NCBI GenBank assembly: GCA_013396915.1
Contig: VWZL01004604.1
Span: forward strand, 310,001 to 374,000
Reading direction: 5' to 3'
DNA: 64,000 nt
DNA from: Stercorarius parasiticus
Taxonomy: Eukaryota > Chordata > Aves > Charadriiformes > Stercorariidae
The notes under the pieces: generated by a model
The model's database searches: none
What the model was told of the DNA's origin: nothing
What the model saw: only the letters and a program-made list of their open reading frames with translations
Program-made: the position numbers and the translations under genes
Shown here: one piece after another, positions 13,060 to 25,500 of the stretch
How the letters are laid out: every line of letters begins with the position of its first letter
Position numbering within the stretch: the stretch's first letter is position 1

Positions 13060-16000
13060 AAGGCAGATAGATACAGTGTATATAATGTTGCAATATCAGA
13101 TTGGTTGGTATAATTTTTAACTGTAAAACACCCCATACTTCACAAAGATGTTTACATAAGGACTGGCATGACCTTTTTGATACTGTGGATTGTAAATAAG
13201 ACCTTTATCCTAAGAAATCAAAATGCTGCCTATTATGAAAGTTATATTTCTGGAAGCAGGAATCTGCCTGAGTTTTGCAACAGTAACAAGTCATGGGACC
13301 TTTGATATGCGAAAAGGAACTTGTATTTTATGTGACTGTGATAGATGTTGCTGATTGTGGTTAAAGTGGCCTCTTGCGCATCCTATTTGCCCGCTGTGCG
13401 TTTCAAACCACACCGAGTTGTGATTTGAGATGTGGTTCTCGTTTCCTGAAGAAGGTTTGGTGGTTGAATTAGCATATTGCTTTTGTCTTTCTTTCAGATA
13501 CTTAGCTTTCAAAGTAAGTAATCAGTAGGTTTAGTCAGGCATAATTACTAATTTATGTTGAATAACTAATGAACTGCTCATAATCTATGTATTAGGCTGA
13601 TGTTTGCCTAATATTAGGATATATACTACTGTAATGCTGATTGAATCATTTCAGTCTTCGCTACCTGATGAAATTTCTTGGCATAACAATACAGAAACTA
13701 AAAAAAAACCCAAAATATGCTTTTATGCTTATTAGGCTGGTATTACGCCCCGTGTAGGCATTCTATTTCAGAATGAGGATGATGTTATTTAGGCATCACT
13801 ACTCACGTTTTTGGAAGTGGAGTAATTATACCAGATTATCAGAATTTTGTTCTGGAATAGTGTGTCTAACTGGGAATTTATACCAGTCTAACTTTAACGG
13901 AATAATTGTTATATATGGTTGCGCCAGAAGTATTCTTCCAGAATCAAGACATTACCACGTGCTAGACACTGAAAAGTGGTGTCTCAATGCTCTTGTTTTC
14001 ACAGTACTGAAGAGAACCAATTTTCTTTGAAGAACATACAAAAGAAAAGTTCTCTGCCCTAAAGAGTGAACAGTCCATAACTGTACATAGTACAAATGGA
14101 GGTAAAAACTGTACGGAGGGTTTAGGAAAGGTAAAGGAATGTAGTCACAAGAACTTGAGTTCCATAGGTAGATGAAAATTAAAGTTGGGTTTTTTCCTAT
14201 TTCCTTAAATAATAAACAGACTTGCTGCTGAGAGAAGCTTGAGTTGAGTAGTTGTTTGAACAAAAGCATGGAGTTACATATTTTAAGTGGAGACAGTTAT
14301 GTGGGATTTGAAGGCAGAGGGTAGGAATTTAAATTTAATACGGTAGAAAAGACGGGGCTAATACAGACAGTTAAAGCAATTGCATGGAGTCCCTAGACTT
14401 GTGGTTGAGCAACAGAGATTTGGATGAGCCGGAGGGTGAGTATCAAGGTGGAAAAGCTGGTCAGTTCTTTAAAGATTAATGATGAAATAGAAGAATAAAA
14501 ATTGAGCATGTAAGACCATGCTTGTGACCCAGAAACAATAGTTAGAAGCCTTCATGTATAGAGAATATTAATTGGAAAAGTATTGGAAATGGAGGAGGAT
14601 TTTTTGTCATTGCTAGGCCTGGAAAGCCTGAGTCGTTCTTGTACCTGATAGACAAAAATCAGAGTTTGGAGCGCTTTGGAGATAGGACCTGTCTGGGAGC
14701 TGCCAGATGATTCTGTTTTCTTGTCTTCATTGGGCTGTTGAACTGAGTGTTTACAATTGCTTAGCTTTACACCAAAAAGTACCTTTTAATTTCAGCACCA
14801 ATTTATAGGCAGCTTCATCTTTCTTGTGGAGAAAGACAGCCCCGTCTGCAGCTGTCCTGAAGCCTAGGCTACAAGATAAATCGTATTTAGAAAGTGAGAA
14901 AAAATGTTTTCTTCTGTGTGTTTACCGGCTCCCCTCTCCCTTGACAGAGTACTTGAAAGGGTGGATTGGTTTTGTTTTCCTCATAGGGCTGGAGTTCTTC
15001 CACCTAGAACGAGTATAGATACGGCTTGAGGAGGAGTGACAAAAATTCCATGCGGTAACACAAAACTGCCTTTATTATTCCTTCATAAGCAGCTATTTAC
15101 TTCTAAGCCCTGATATTTCTTTGGTTGATAAATTTACATCGTTGCATATTTGAGCCTTCCTCGCATCTACACAACTAGTTGCTGTAAGAAAGCAGTATTT
15201 CAGAATGGTCTCTGGAATCCCTGGTAATAGGGCAGAAGCTCCCGCATGCACGACATCCTGCAGATGTTTTCCCCTTTTTCTGGAGATCAGCCTTTTCAAA
15301 TCTTGGACTACATCTGTAGGCTTTCCATCTTAACAGCTGGGATATGGAGACCCCCAAAGATTTACAAGAATTTAACTATTTCTCATGGGTGTAGCATCGA
15401 ATTCTTGGCCTGCTTGCTTCTTCCACTGTCAGTAGAGAGTTCTTGTGGGCTGGCTCGTGTTTTGACATAATGAGCCAAGTGAGTGCTTCACTGGAATGTG
15501 TTATCAGATGAGCTGGAGTGAAAAGGCTAACTGGGAGAAGTAAGATAGTGGAACAGTCAAGGGGTGTCTTCCTTTGGCTAAAACCTGTGCCATTTTCTTC
15601 ATGCTGTTCAGAGGAAGCTCCTATTTCAGGAGATGCGTTTCCGAAGAGAGAGTAACGTAGAAAGTCATGCACACGTGCTTTGAACAAAGCATGGACACAA
15701 ACAAACCAATCTTGATTTATCCTCCAGAACTTAATCTGCACTTTACGTTTCAGTAAGATATCGATGCACATGGGGCTGGATGTTGTCACTGAAGGGATCA
15801 ATGGCAATCATGAGTAAGTATATTCAGAATGTGCTCTCTTCAGTTTTTAAGACTCTGTGGTATCTTCCCAGAAGTCCTCTCGTCCCCCATCAAAGAAGCA
15901 GAACCCAGAAGCATTGCACCTCACTGCTCCGTGGCGCTCTAGCTGTGTAATTCCTACCAGACGTACTCAGAATTTTTTTCCTTTTTACTTGCTTTTATCG

Positions 16001-19000
16001 TTGAATAATCAGTAAGCAAAGTAATGGTTGAATATTTAAAGGAACTGGTTTTCTTCAATAACTTTTCTTAAGTAAGTCAAGCATCCTAAGGGTGACAGAT
16101 CGTACAACAAAGATGATAGGTTTTTCGTGGCATTTTCATGATAAACATCAGCAGAGGGCCAGGTGGAGAGGCAGGAAGTGGAAGGAAAAGGAAAGTTACA
16201 AAAGGAGACTGAAAGTGACATAGGACTTTGGACAGGGTCAGTAGGTCTAAGAACTGACTCTTTATACGAGTACCCACAAAATTAGGAGTGCTTAATTTCT
16301 TGTATCATCTGTCCATTGTTCTTCATAATGCTTTAAGTCAGCATTCCCCTATTTTGAGGTGAATTTTGTTTCTATTGTTCAGAAACTAAAAATGGAAAAA
16401 ATTCTATTTGGGACAAAGATGTGTGAGGAGGTGGGTGACTTGCGGGTTGTTTCTTTAAATATGTTTTTGTTTGTTTAGCCTGAGGAATGCGTCCTTGATT
16501 ACACACCCTGTGGACTGTTCCTCAGTTCGATTCTGAAGATCGTCTTAATGGCAGCCCTCTGATGCTACATTTTTACACCTTGCTGTGTCTCTTTGGAGGC
16601 ACTGAGCTCTGCTCTCAGAGCTTTAGAAGCAGTTCTCAAAGAAATTCCAGTTCCTGGAAAATCGCGATTTCCTAGGGAACCAGGAACTTGCCTCATTTCC
16701 TGTTCTGAAGCATCTACAGGCATCGTGTTGGCCCAGAGAAGGAATAGACTAACAGCTTGTCTGGCAGCCAAGGTGTCGGTTGATTTTGATCTTGGATAAA
16801 AGGCGGAGTTTTTTCCTTAAGGGAAGGAGTTACTGAAAGGTTTTCGGAGGAAAAAGGAGGAACGTGGCTTCAGAGTCCTGGCAGTTGTGGTGGAAGCACA
16901 GTTTATATACTGAATCTTAAAATGGTATGCTAGAACAGCGAGGAAGAGATGAATAAAATGGCCAGGTTACAACTTTGCTTACTTGTTTATCAAGTCTGGC
17001 AATGTCTTTTGTCCCTTTTTGTTTGACTTAGATTGCTTTAGAAGTTTGAAGAATGGGAGAGGTTCTTCATAAGGGCAGCAGCAACTCTGGGTCCCCCATG
17101 TAGAAGAAACCATTCCATTGTCATGTTCTGGTAGAGCACGGGAGTCGTTCCTTCTGCACACACTTGAAAGATGCTTGCAACTTTATGCACGGTGCTCTCT
17201 GTCAATTAATTTATGGCCTTAGCTCTGCAGACCTCTGAATTCTTTTGAGATATTTTCCCGTTCTGGAATTAGCCTCACCAAGTTTCTCAGTAAAGGACAA
17301 ATGTATCTCCTCTGCTACACAGTTTTGCTCTTAAACATACTTGGATGAAATACTGTGTAAGTGGGCCTTTACTTAATTCACTGCTACTGCTAAACGTTAA
17401 TTAATCTCCACTATATGTAATTAGAGGAAGCTTTAGACTAGGAGGACTTTCTCGTTCTTTTTCAGTGTATATAATAACTGTAAAAAGATACCTGCGGACA
17501 GAGGTACAATCAGAGTGCAAATAGTATTTCAAATCAAGAAAAACTGTGTCAATTGAGGCTTTATTTGTGTGGTTTTACATGGATTTTGTATGCTTTGGTC
17601 TCTGGAATATTTTCCATTTAATTCTTATAATAACTGTCTTTGTAATTTTGTTATTCCATGTGTATGCATTTTTGTATTTATTAGATCACTGCCTTTGTAA
17701 TTGCGGCCCTTTCACGGGATCTTGCAATCCTCCAGGCAGAGGGCAGACTGAAGTCCAGGTCTGCAGCCCTGGGCTGAGCGTGATCATCATCTTTGGGGCA
17801 GGAAAAGCATCTGCTGCCACGTGTGCTGAACGCAATGAGTTAGCTGCTGGTTATACTGCACGACTTGGGCTCTACTGGTTACTTGTCTAGTCTCTTTTCT
17901 TAAATCTTTATGTTCATTTTATCCCAGTTACTAGTTTTAAATGCACAAGGGCTAGAAACTCGCTTTTGAACAAACGGATTTTAAAATTTTATAATTAAAA
18001 CCACATACACAATAAAACTAGAATTACCAGCATTATGAAACAATCTTATGTCTGATAAGTATAAATTATAACCATGTGCTTTACAAAAGTAGTGAAGTCT
18101 TGATGATGAGCGTTTACCATGACAGGCTACTATATGTTGTCGATCAAGTAAAGGAATTATGAGTAAATAAGAGAGTAAATTCGTCAGTTGCAATGGAATA
18201 CTCCTAGCGAATCACATGCCAAGTTCAGCTCTGCAGAAGGACTTGGTGCAATGAAAAGGAGTTAATAAGTTAAACAAAGCAACAAAACCATTAAGTGGAC
18301 CATGTAAACAATTTTCAAAACCATTATATGTTTCTACAAAGGTATTATGTGAAATGTCTGTGTGTATTCCAGTATCCTTGAAAAATTTTCCTCAGTTGCC
18401 TTTCTTAGAGTCCATAATGACTTCCAGGCAGCCAGCGTTGATAAATATATGTGTCTTACAAATTTTTGCCAAGCAAAGGGATTATACCATTTGAAGAAAC
18501 TGCATCTTTCTGAGGAACAGTTAGTGCTGCCTGTGTTGCTAATGATCTGCATAAAAATATGTATTTAAATATGTATGCATTTTGATTAGTTTTTCTTACC
18601 GTTGTTAGAGCTGAATTCAACAGTCAGCAGTAGTTTCTCTCCAGAGCTCAAGATAATGAGCTCAGAGGAGGAGGAAGTGAAGTTGTAGGATGCATCTCCA
18701 TTGGCAAGTGGCTTCCAGCAGACCTGCTCTGAGGCATGGAGCTTCTTGCTTACCTGAGCTCATATGAGGAGCTTGGAGAGCACTGTTGCAGGTAGTCACA
18801 CCGTGGTTCTCTGATGGCCTTTGTTAATTGATACTGGTGACAGAACATTGAGCTATGTAATACGAACGTTTTCCAACCCTTTAGGGCCGATACAAAGGCA
18901 GGAGGACAGACAGGATGCTTCCTAAACGGGCACTTGCTAACAATAACACTTACTTGGTTAAGTATCTTTTCGCATTGAATACTGACTTTGGCCTGATAAT

Positions 19001-19389
19001 TACCGAACAATGAAAGTACATTAAAAACGGCTCTGTCACAACAATACAAGTCATACCTGTGCGTAGTTACAAAAGAGGATGGAAAAAATGTCTGTCTATG
19101 CTTTCTGTAACTGATTTTTGTAAATCTCTGCGAGTGATTCCCCCGCACATCTCTGCGTATTATTGGAACATCTGGAAAAAGGCAAATGTCATAGTGGGAT
19201 TTAAATCTAAAAGTACATTCAAAGTTAGTTTTTCTTTTTACACAACATTTGTAAAGTTCCGGTTTTGAGTTACCTCTTTGGTTTGGGAATTGGAAGGAAA
19301 AAACCCAACAGTAGAGGCCAGTGGCAAACTAAAAGAACAGGATCTGGAAAATGGAAAATGTTTTCTGTGAGGGGAAAAAAAAACCCTAA

Positions 19390-19661
19390 AGATCTGGTGT
19401 TGGTTAGCCTAAAAAGGAGAAGACTGAAGAGAGATAATGGCCTTGGAGTAAACTGCTGATGCATAGAGGATGGGTGAATAGAACCATATGTAGTTCATTC
19501 AGATTGCATCAAGAAAGATTCAGATTATGCAGTAGGAAGCATATAACGGAGTTGTGAATGACTGGAATAAATTACATTGGAGGTTGTAGAACCTCTGTTA
19601 TGGGAGGCCTTTAAAGTAGGTGAGACACCTGTCAGGAATAGCGTAGATCCAGCAGATCCTT
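19390..19661 (+). repeat. Old, diverged CR1 LINE fragment
   Basis: Recognisable but decayed CR1 3' region. It contains TTAGCCTAAAAAGGAGAAGA, then GAGATAATGG, an AATAAATTACATTGGAGGTTG-like segment with GTAGAACCTC, GGAGGCCTTTAAAGTAGG and CACCTGTCAGGAATAGCGTA. These follow the order of the older CR1 subfamilies. It carries many substitutions relative to the copies at 26 and 36 kb, so it probably inserted much earlier. Confidence 0.6.
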
Positions 19662-20216
19662 CATTAGAGTTGCTGAAAAAAAGCATTGTAAACACCGGGA
19701 GACACTTATTCCATAATTCTTATAAAGCAATTTAATTTATAGAAAACAGCGCAACTGTTAGTAGAAACACATTTGTTGCCATCTTCAAGAAGGCTCATCA
19801 GCTTGGTAATGCAAATGTCAAGGAAAATCGAGACTTAGGAGGACTTGGCAAGTGCCTCATGTTATTTTCGTGCAAGTCTAGGTATCCTGCTGTAGTCACA
19901 GTGAGTGTGGGAGAGGGTAGCAGGGAGGGTCGGAGGGGGGACAGGACGAAAGTTACTGAAGAGAAATTTGTGCCTAGAATGAAATGACTAGGTTACAGCC
20001 TGTGAGGCTGATGGATTCCTAGAGCTCTTGGTGTAATCATTTGACTGTACCCTTGCACTGGAACACTGTTCTGTAATGTATAATTTCTGAAAATATTACT
20101 TCAGAAGTGAAATAACACCGTTTTACATGGCATATGTGAACATAAGCTTATTTTGTGTAAAATTGTGCTGTTAGAGCTTAAAATACTGAGATGATGGCTT
20201 TCTGCTTATTTTACAG

Positions 20217-22573
20217 ATTTTCTTACAATCAAATACATGACCATGGGGGATATGAAGACCCCAGATTTCGATGACCTTCTTGCAGCCTTTGACATACCAG
20301 ACATGGTTGATCCAAAAGCAGCTATTGAATCTGGACATGATGACCATGAAAGCCACATAAAACCAAATGCTCACCCAGATGAAGATTCTCACGCCCCATC
20401 ATCTGATGTTGGTGTGAGTGTCATTGTGAAAAATGTGCGTACTATTGATTCTTCCGAAGGAGTGGACAAGGATGGCCACCATTCCACAGGCAATGGCTTG
20501 CATAATGGCTTTCTAACGTCATCAGCTCTCGATAGTTACAGTAAAGATGAAGGGAAGGTGCTTAAAGATGATGGGTCAGTGTCTGAGACTACACTGAAGG
20601 ATTCAGCTTTTAACCAGTTTAGCCCAATATCAAGTGCTGAAGAATTCGATGATGATGAAAAAATTGAGGTGGATGACCCTCCGGATAAAGAGGAGATACG
20701 CGCAAATTTCAGAGCAAATGTCTTGGCAGGATCTGTATCTCAGCAGGAATACGACAAACTAAAGGCACTTGGAGGGGAGAACTTGATTAAATCTGGAATC
20801 CCAGTTTCAAGTAGCATAGATAAAAATAAAGTTGCTAAACGAGAGACAGAGACAAATTCTATGAACTTAAGTGTCTACGAGCCTTTTAAAGCTCGAAAAA
20901 TGGAGGACAAATTGCTAAAAGACAATTCTGAGAAGCTTCTTGAAAACAGAGTACTTGATGGAAAACTGAGTACTGAAAAAAGTGAAACAAATCTTGCCAG
21001 CATTTCACAGTCCAAAGCAAAGTCATCAGCAAAGCTTTCTTCGTGCATCGCTGCAATCGCAGCACTGAGTGCTAAAAAGGCAGCTACAGATAGCAGTAAA
21101 GATTTACAGTCTCATTCGGGAGAATCTTCTCCATTACCAAAAGACATGAGTGAAAGTCCCCGGGCTATTGAAAAATCACCTGAATCTCAGAGTCTCATTG
21201 ATGGTGCTAAAAAGCCACCTATCAAACCACCTGATAGTCCCAGAAGTGTATCAAGTGAAAACAGTAGCAAAGGGTCTCCATCTTCTCCTGCGGGGTCAAC
21301 ACCAGCAATTCCTAAAGTTCGCATAAAAACCATCAAGACTTCTTCGGGAGAGATCAAGAGAACTGTTACCAGGGTGTTGCCGGAAGTTGATTTGGACTCT
21401 GGTAAAAAGCCAGAGCAGACCGCTTCTATGGTAACTTCCGTGACATCTCTCCTGTCCTCACCAACTTCTGCTGCTGTTCTTTCCTCTCCTCCTCGAGCTC
21501 CTCTCCAGTCCACAGTTGTCACCAACGCGGTTGCATCTGCAGAACTTGCACCAAAACAGGTCACTATCAAACCTGTGGCTACTGCCTTTCTCCCTGTTTC
21601 AGCAGTTAAAACAGCAGGTTCACAAGTTATTAATTTGAAGCTCGCTAACAATACTACAGTGAAAGCCACTGTAATCTCGGCTGCTTCGGTGCAGAGCGCC
21701 AGTAGCGCCATTATAAAAGCTGCCAATGCTATACAACAGCAGACGGTTGTGGTGCCAGCATCGAGCCTCGCCAGTGCTAAACTTGTGCCAAAGACGGTCC
21801 ATCTTGCCAACCTTAATCTTTTGCCTCAAGGTGCTCAAACCACCTCTGAACTCCGCCAAGTGCTAACGAAACCTCAGCAACAAATAAAGCAGGCAATAAT
21901 TTCTGCAGCAGCCTCACAGCCTTCGAAAAAAGTGTCTCGAGTCCAGGTGGTGTCATCTCTACAAAGTTCTGTAGTGGAAGCGTTCAATAAGGTGCTGAGT
22001 AGTGTCAATCCCGTGCCAGTTTACATCCCAAACCTTAGTCCCCCTGCCAATGCCGGAATAACGTTACCAACACGAGGGTACAAGTGTTTGGAGTGTGGCG
22101 ACTCCTTTGCTCTTGAGAAGAGCCTGACCCAGCATTACGACAGGAGGAGCGTGCGAATTGAAGTGACGTGTAATCATTGCACAAAGAATTTAGTTTTCTA
22201 CAATAAATGCAGTCTTCTTTCCCACGCTCGTGGGCACAAGGAGAAAGGAGTTGTAATGCAGTGTTCGCACCTAATTCTAAAACCAGTCCCAGCAGATCAA
22301 ATGATAGCATCTCCTTCCAGCAATACCGCGACATCTATGCTTCAGAGCCCTGTGGGAGCTGGCACGCATGCGGTAACGAAGATACAGTCTGGCATAACTG
22401 GGACAGTCATATCGGCCCCAGCGAGTACGCCTGTCATCCCAGCTATGCCACTGGACGAAGATCCCTCCAAACTCTGTAGGCATAGTCTAAAGTGTTTGGA
22501 GTGTAATGAAGTTTTCCAAGATGAGACATCTCTCGCAACTCATTTCCAGCAGGCTGCAGACACAAGTGGACAA
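20217..22573 (+). CDS. ZNF532: ZNF532 coding exon 1 (giant exon, residues 1-779)
   Basis: The acceptor TTACAG (20211-20216) precedes 20 bases of 5' UTR and the ATG at 20237. The exon encodes the conserved N-terminus, the acidic motif, and a long Ser/Ala/Lys-rich, probably disordered region with a strongly conserved block [16 protein letters not shown] at about 361-376. It ends with fingers 1-3. Finger 1 (C617, C620, H633) lacks a normal second histidine. Finger 2 (C645, C648, H663, H667) has an enlarged loop. Finger 3 (C753, C756, H769) also lacks the second histidine. The last codon, CAA for Gln779, abuts the non-consensus donor GTAGAG. That this is the true boundary is shown by the match of the following exon (KTCNICQ) to the family and by its phase. 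Confidence 0.95.
20234..20246 (+). promoter_or_regulatory. ZNF532: Two adjacent start codons of ZNF532
   Basis: The ATG at 20237 has T at -3 and A at +4, a weak Kozak context. The in-frame ATG at 20243 has A at -3 and G at +4 (ACCATGG), a strong context. The longer start is kept because orthologues are annotated from MTMGDMK. Leaky scanning would give a protein two residues shorter, with little functional effect. Confidence 0.7.
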
Positions 22574-25500
22574 GTAGAGTATCCTATGTTTCAATTCCAA
22601 TGTTTGATCTATAAGCCTAGGAGACTTTGGATATGGTTTTACTTTCATTTAGCTATTAATTATCCGAACCTCCGTGATTAAAAAGTATAAACGAAAACCA
22701 CAAAAAATCTTGCAAGCGCTTACGTAGTGGATGTCAACATATTTTAAATACAAGTTTTCTTAGGATTTTTTGAGGCCCTGAAGTCTGAAATTTACACTGT
22801 ATATTTTTGCTAAAATTTAGCATTAGCTGTCTTACAGCTAAACATTGTAATACTGAAATTAATAGTAGTCTTCACCAAGAATTTTTAATGATTCTTTCTG
22901 TGCTTTGGAATTCAAGTAACCTGTGGAACCCACTTAATTGGCACCCTCATTAGCAGCCCATCTATTGAATCTGAATGATAGTTTTAAGTGATTCATTCTT
23001 GATTTGTCTTCCGATTCTACTATTTCACATGGCACCAGAAGTGAGCTAGGCATTCCTCTTACCTAGGGGGGCTCTAGGCAATGAATAAATGGCACACTGA
23101 TTCTTTGGAAAGGATATGCATGCCGTTTTCTTCAAGTCTTTCGTAAACAGAAGTGAAAGTGGTGTTCACTGGCATGCATTTCTTCCTGTGTGACCGTTTG
23201 TTTATTTGTGTTGGTTTTCCTTTCCTCTTAACGATTGCTAATGGGTTAAATTTACAAAGCATTTTAAAATTCTTTACTAATGTATGTGGCCTAATCTGAA
23301 AGAAACACGTCATTCAATAAAAGCGAATATTAATCAGTGTGCGACGTATTTTATAATCCTCTAAGAGTTAAGATTGTTAATTAGAAGAGTTGGATTTCTG
23401 TTGGGGCGTGCCAATTAAAAGGGATTCTGGTGTGTTTCAAAGCATTCAGTTGAGTTTGGTGTTGCAGCTCCTTGCTATGTGAGAAGCTGAAAACCTGCAG
23501 ACGTGCTCAGACTTATCAAGACAGGAAAGCCCCAGGAACATTCTGGGAATCGCACAGCAGTATTCAGGATAAAGGTTTTTAAGTCCTGCAGTTAGGGAAA
23601 AATTCACTAGTCCTAGAAGCGCAGGCAGGTCCCTGTCAGAGTCTATTTACTAAACTTAAGCCCTGTTCTGTGGCCGTGCGGCAGCTCCCTGCGCCCACGC
23701 TACAGCAGTCATGTAAAGAGCTTTGGGTGGGGAAATAATCTGGACTATCTGGATTATGTGGCTCTGCCTCGGCTCCACTCTACTAATGGGCTAGCGGACA
23801 TAGGCTGAAATTGCCTGGATTCCCAGTGAAATGCCATGTCTGTGAATTTCTCTGTGTAAGATAACTGCAGATGTGCCTGCCTAAAGCGAGTTTGTTTAAG
23901 CTTTTTGTCAGAAGTTATCAGAATCTATTCTGTCCTTGGATCTTGCTGCGGTTTTGAACAGTATCTGATGGCTGACTGTGAGTTTATTCTGCACCGGCTC
24001 TTGAATTACTTAATACTCAGCAGCTGGTTTTTAGCTAACTGCTTTGCTGGTGCTTGTTGGTGTTAGATTTATCTTGGTTTTTTTCCATAATAGGTGCATT
24101 AGGTATCGTTTAGCATGATAAGATCCAGTAGTCCTTGTGAAATCCCTGTTCTTGGTACTATAAAATCCAGCAATTAAGAAGGCGCTAAGACAAAGCAAGC
24201 GCTTGAGAGACAGACAAATATACTGAGAATAGGTTGGGAGGATGAGGTAAGGATAAAATGAAAAAAAATAGCAGGGATAAAAAGTGAGGTACTGGCTTTC
24301 TGGGGGGATCTTTTTTTGCATGGACGGGTAAACTAAGCAGATTTGTAGAAATGCCTTTTTGCCCTTTGCTGCTACCTCTGTCTGGTGCTTTTGCCCTGTT
24401 GCTGCCGAGTTTGCTCTCTGCACGTCCTGTTAGATACTGTTTGCCCCGCTGATTTACTGCGGGAAAGCAGCTGAGATCTTCATACAACGTCAAAATACAC
24501 GTGCAGTTAGGGGGAGAGATCAGGAGGGGTGCACAGATGCTGCGGTTCAGGGAGGAAACCTCATGGAGGTACAGAAAACAGCACTGCCTACTGCCTACCA
24601 ATGTGCTCGTGTCTCTTGTTGGAAACTTGCGCTCTCCTAGGAGGTGATGGATGCACAAGGCCTTAATACCTGCTTACTAGGCCATGGATTTCCAGGGTGG
24701 TGGTTTTTTTAAAAAAAGCCTTGTTGCTGCAAAGCACTGGAGGAAAAGAGGCGATTTCATGTTGTTCCACTTTGAAAGAACACAATAAATGTAGTTTTAA
24801 ATGTTCTTTGTTGAAATATCCTCTTAAAAATTAATTAATTATTTTTCTTAGCCCTTTTCATCTATCAAGCAGCAGTTTTCAGTTCTGTGCAGGGTTTTTT
24901 TACGTTGTGTTTTATTACCTACTGTAGCGTTGTAGCTATACTGAAATGCCCAGCGTGGGAACTGTTTAACTGAACAGTTGCTTTAGCGAGAGCAGTACAT
25001 CCTGCTTTCTTGATAGGTTATCGTTTTGTCCATCTTTTGTCCCAAGGATTGCTGCAAGGGTAGTGTTTGCTGAAGGAAGACTCTGTACAGGCATTTTTTA
25101 ATAAACATTTTGGTACTGTTTCATTATATGTTACCCCTTGAAAAGCTTGGATAATACTGAGTTCTGTTTTCCTTCTTAGTGCTTGGCACTGGCTTTTTGT
25201 TGTAAAACTACCTTTATTATGGGGGGAGGAAGACAGGAAAGTTAGATGGAATTGATATTTTAATTTTGGAAGGAAGAAAGAATAAAAATAAGCATTGGGT
25301 TTATGCAAACAAATACGGGGAAAAAGTTATTATTTGCAGCTTACTGTTCTTCCTAGTGCCCAGCTAATTGCTCTTGAAATGGAAATTGTGCACGGCTTTA
25401 TGTTTTCAGTGAGTCTAACCAGTAAGTAGCTGTCACTTCTTCTTCTTCTTAAACTCCTTTTACAAAGGTAGAATGTTTCTTTTAAAATAAACAATAGTAA

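Larger units (their letters stand above)
7208..20216 (+). other. ZNF532: ZNF532 first intron (5' UTR intron)
   Basis: If the donor at 7208 is used, this roughly 13-kb interval is a 5' UTR intron ending in the acceptor TTACAG at 20211-20216. It is mostly AT-rich unique sequence. It contains two + strand CR1 remnants (12575-12764 and 19390-19661), an A21 run at 12859-12879, a T-rich CTTTTTT tract at 13031-13059 and a poly-T tract near 8002-8027. No protein-coding exon is recognised; short ORFs here have no family features. Confidence 0.6.

Noticed and set aside
21187..21810. 207-codon minus-strand ORF inside the ZNF532 giant exon
   Set aside because: It is the antisense shadow of a conserved coding exon, with biased Ser/Ala codons suppressing stops; no domain or independent promoter is visible.
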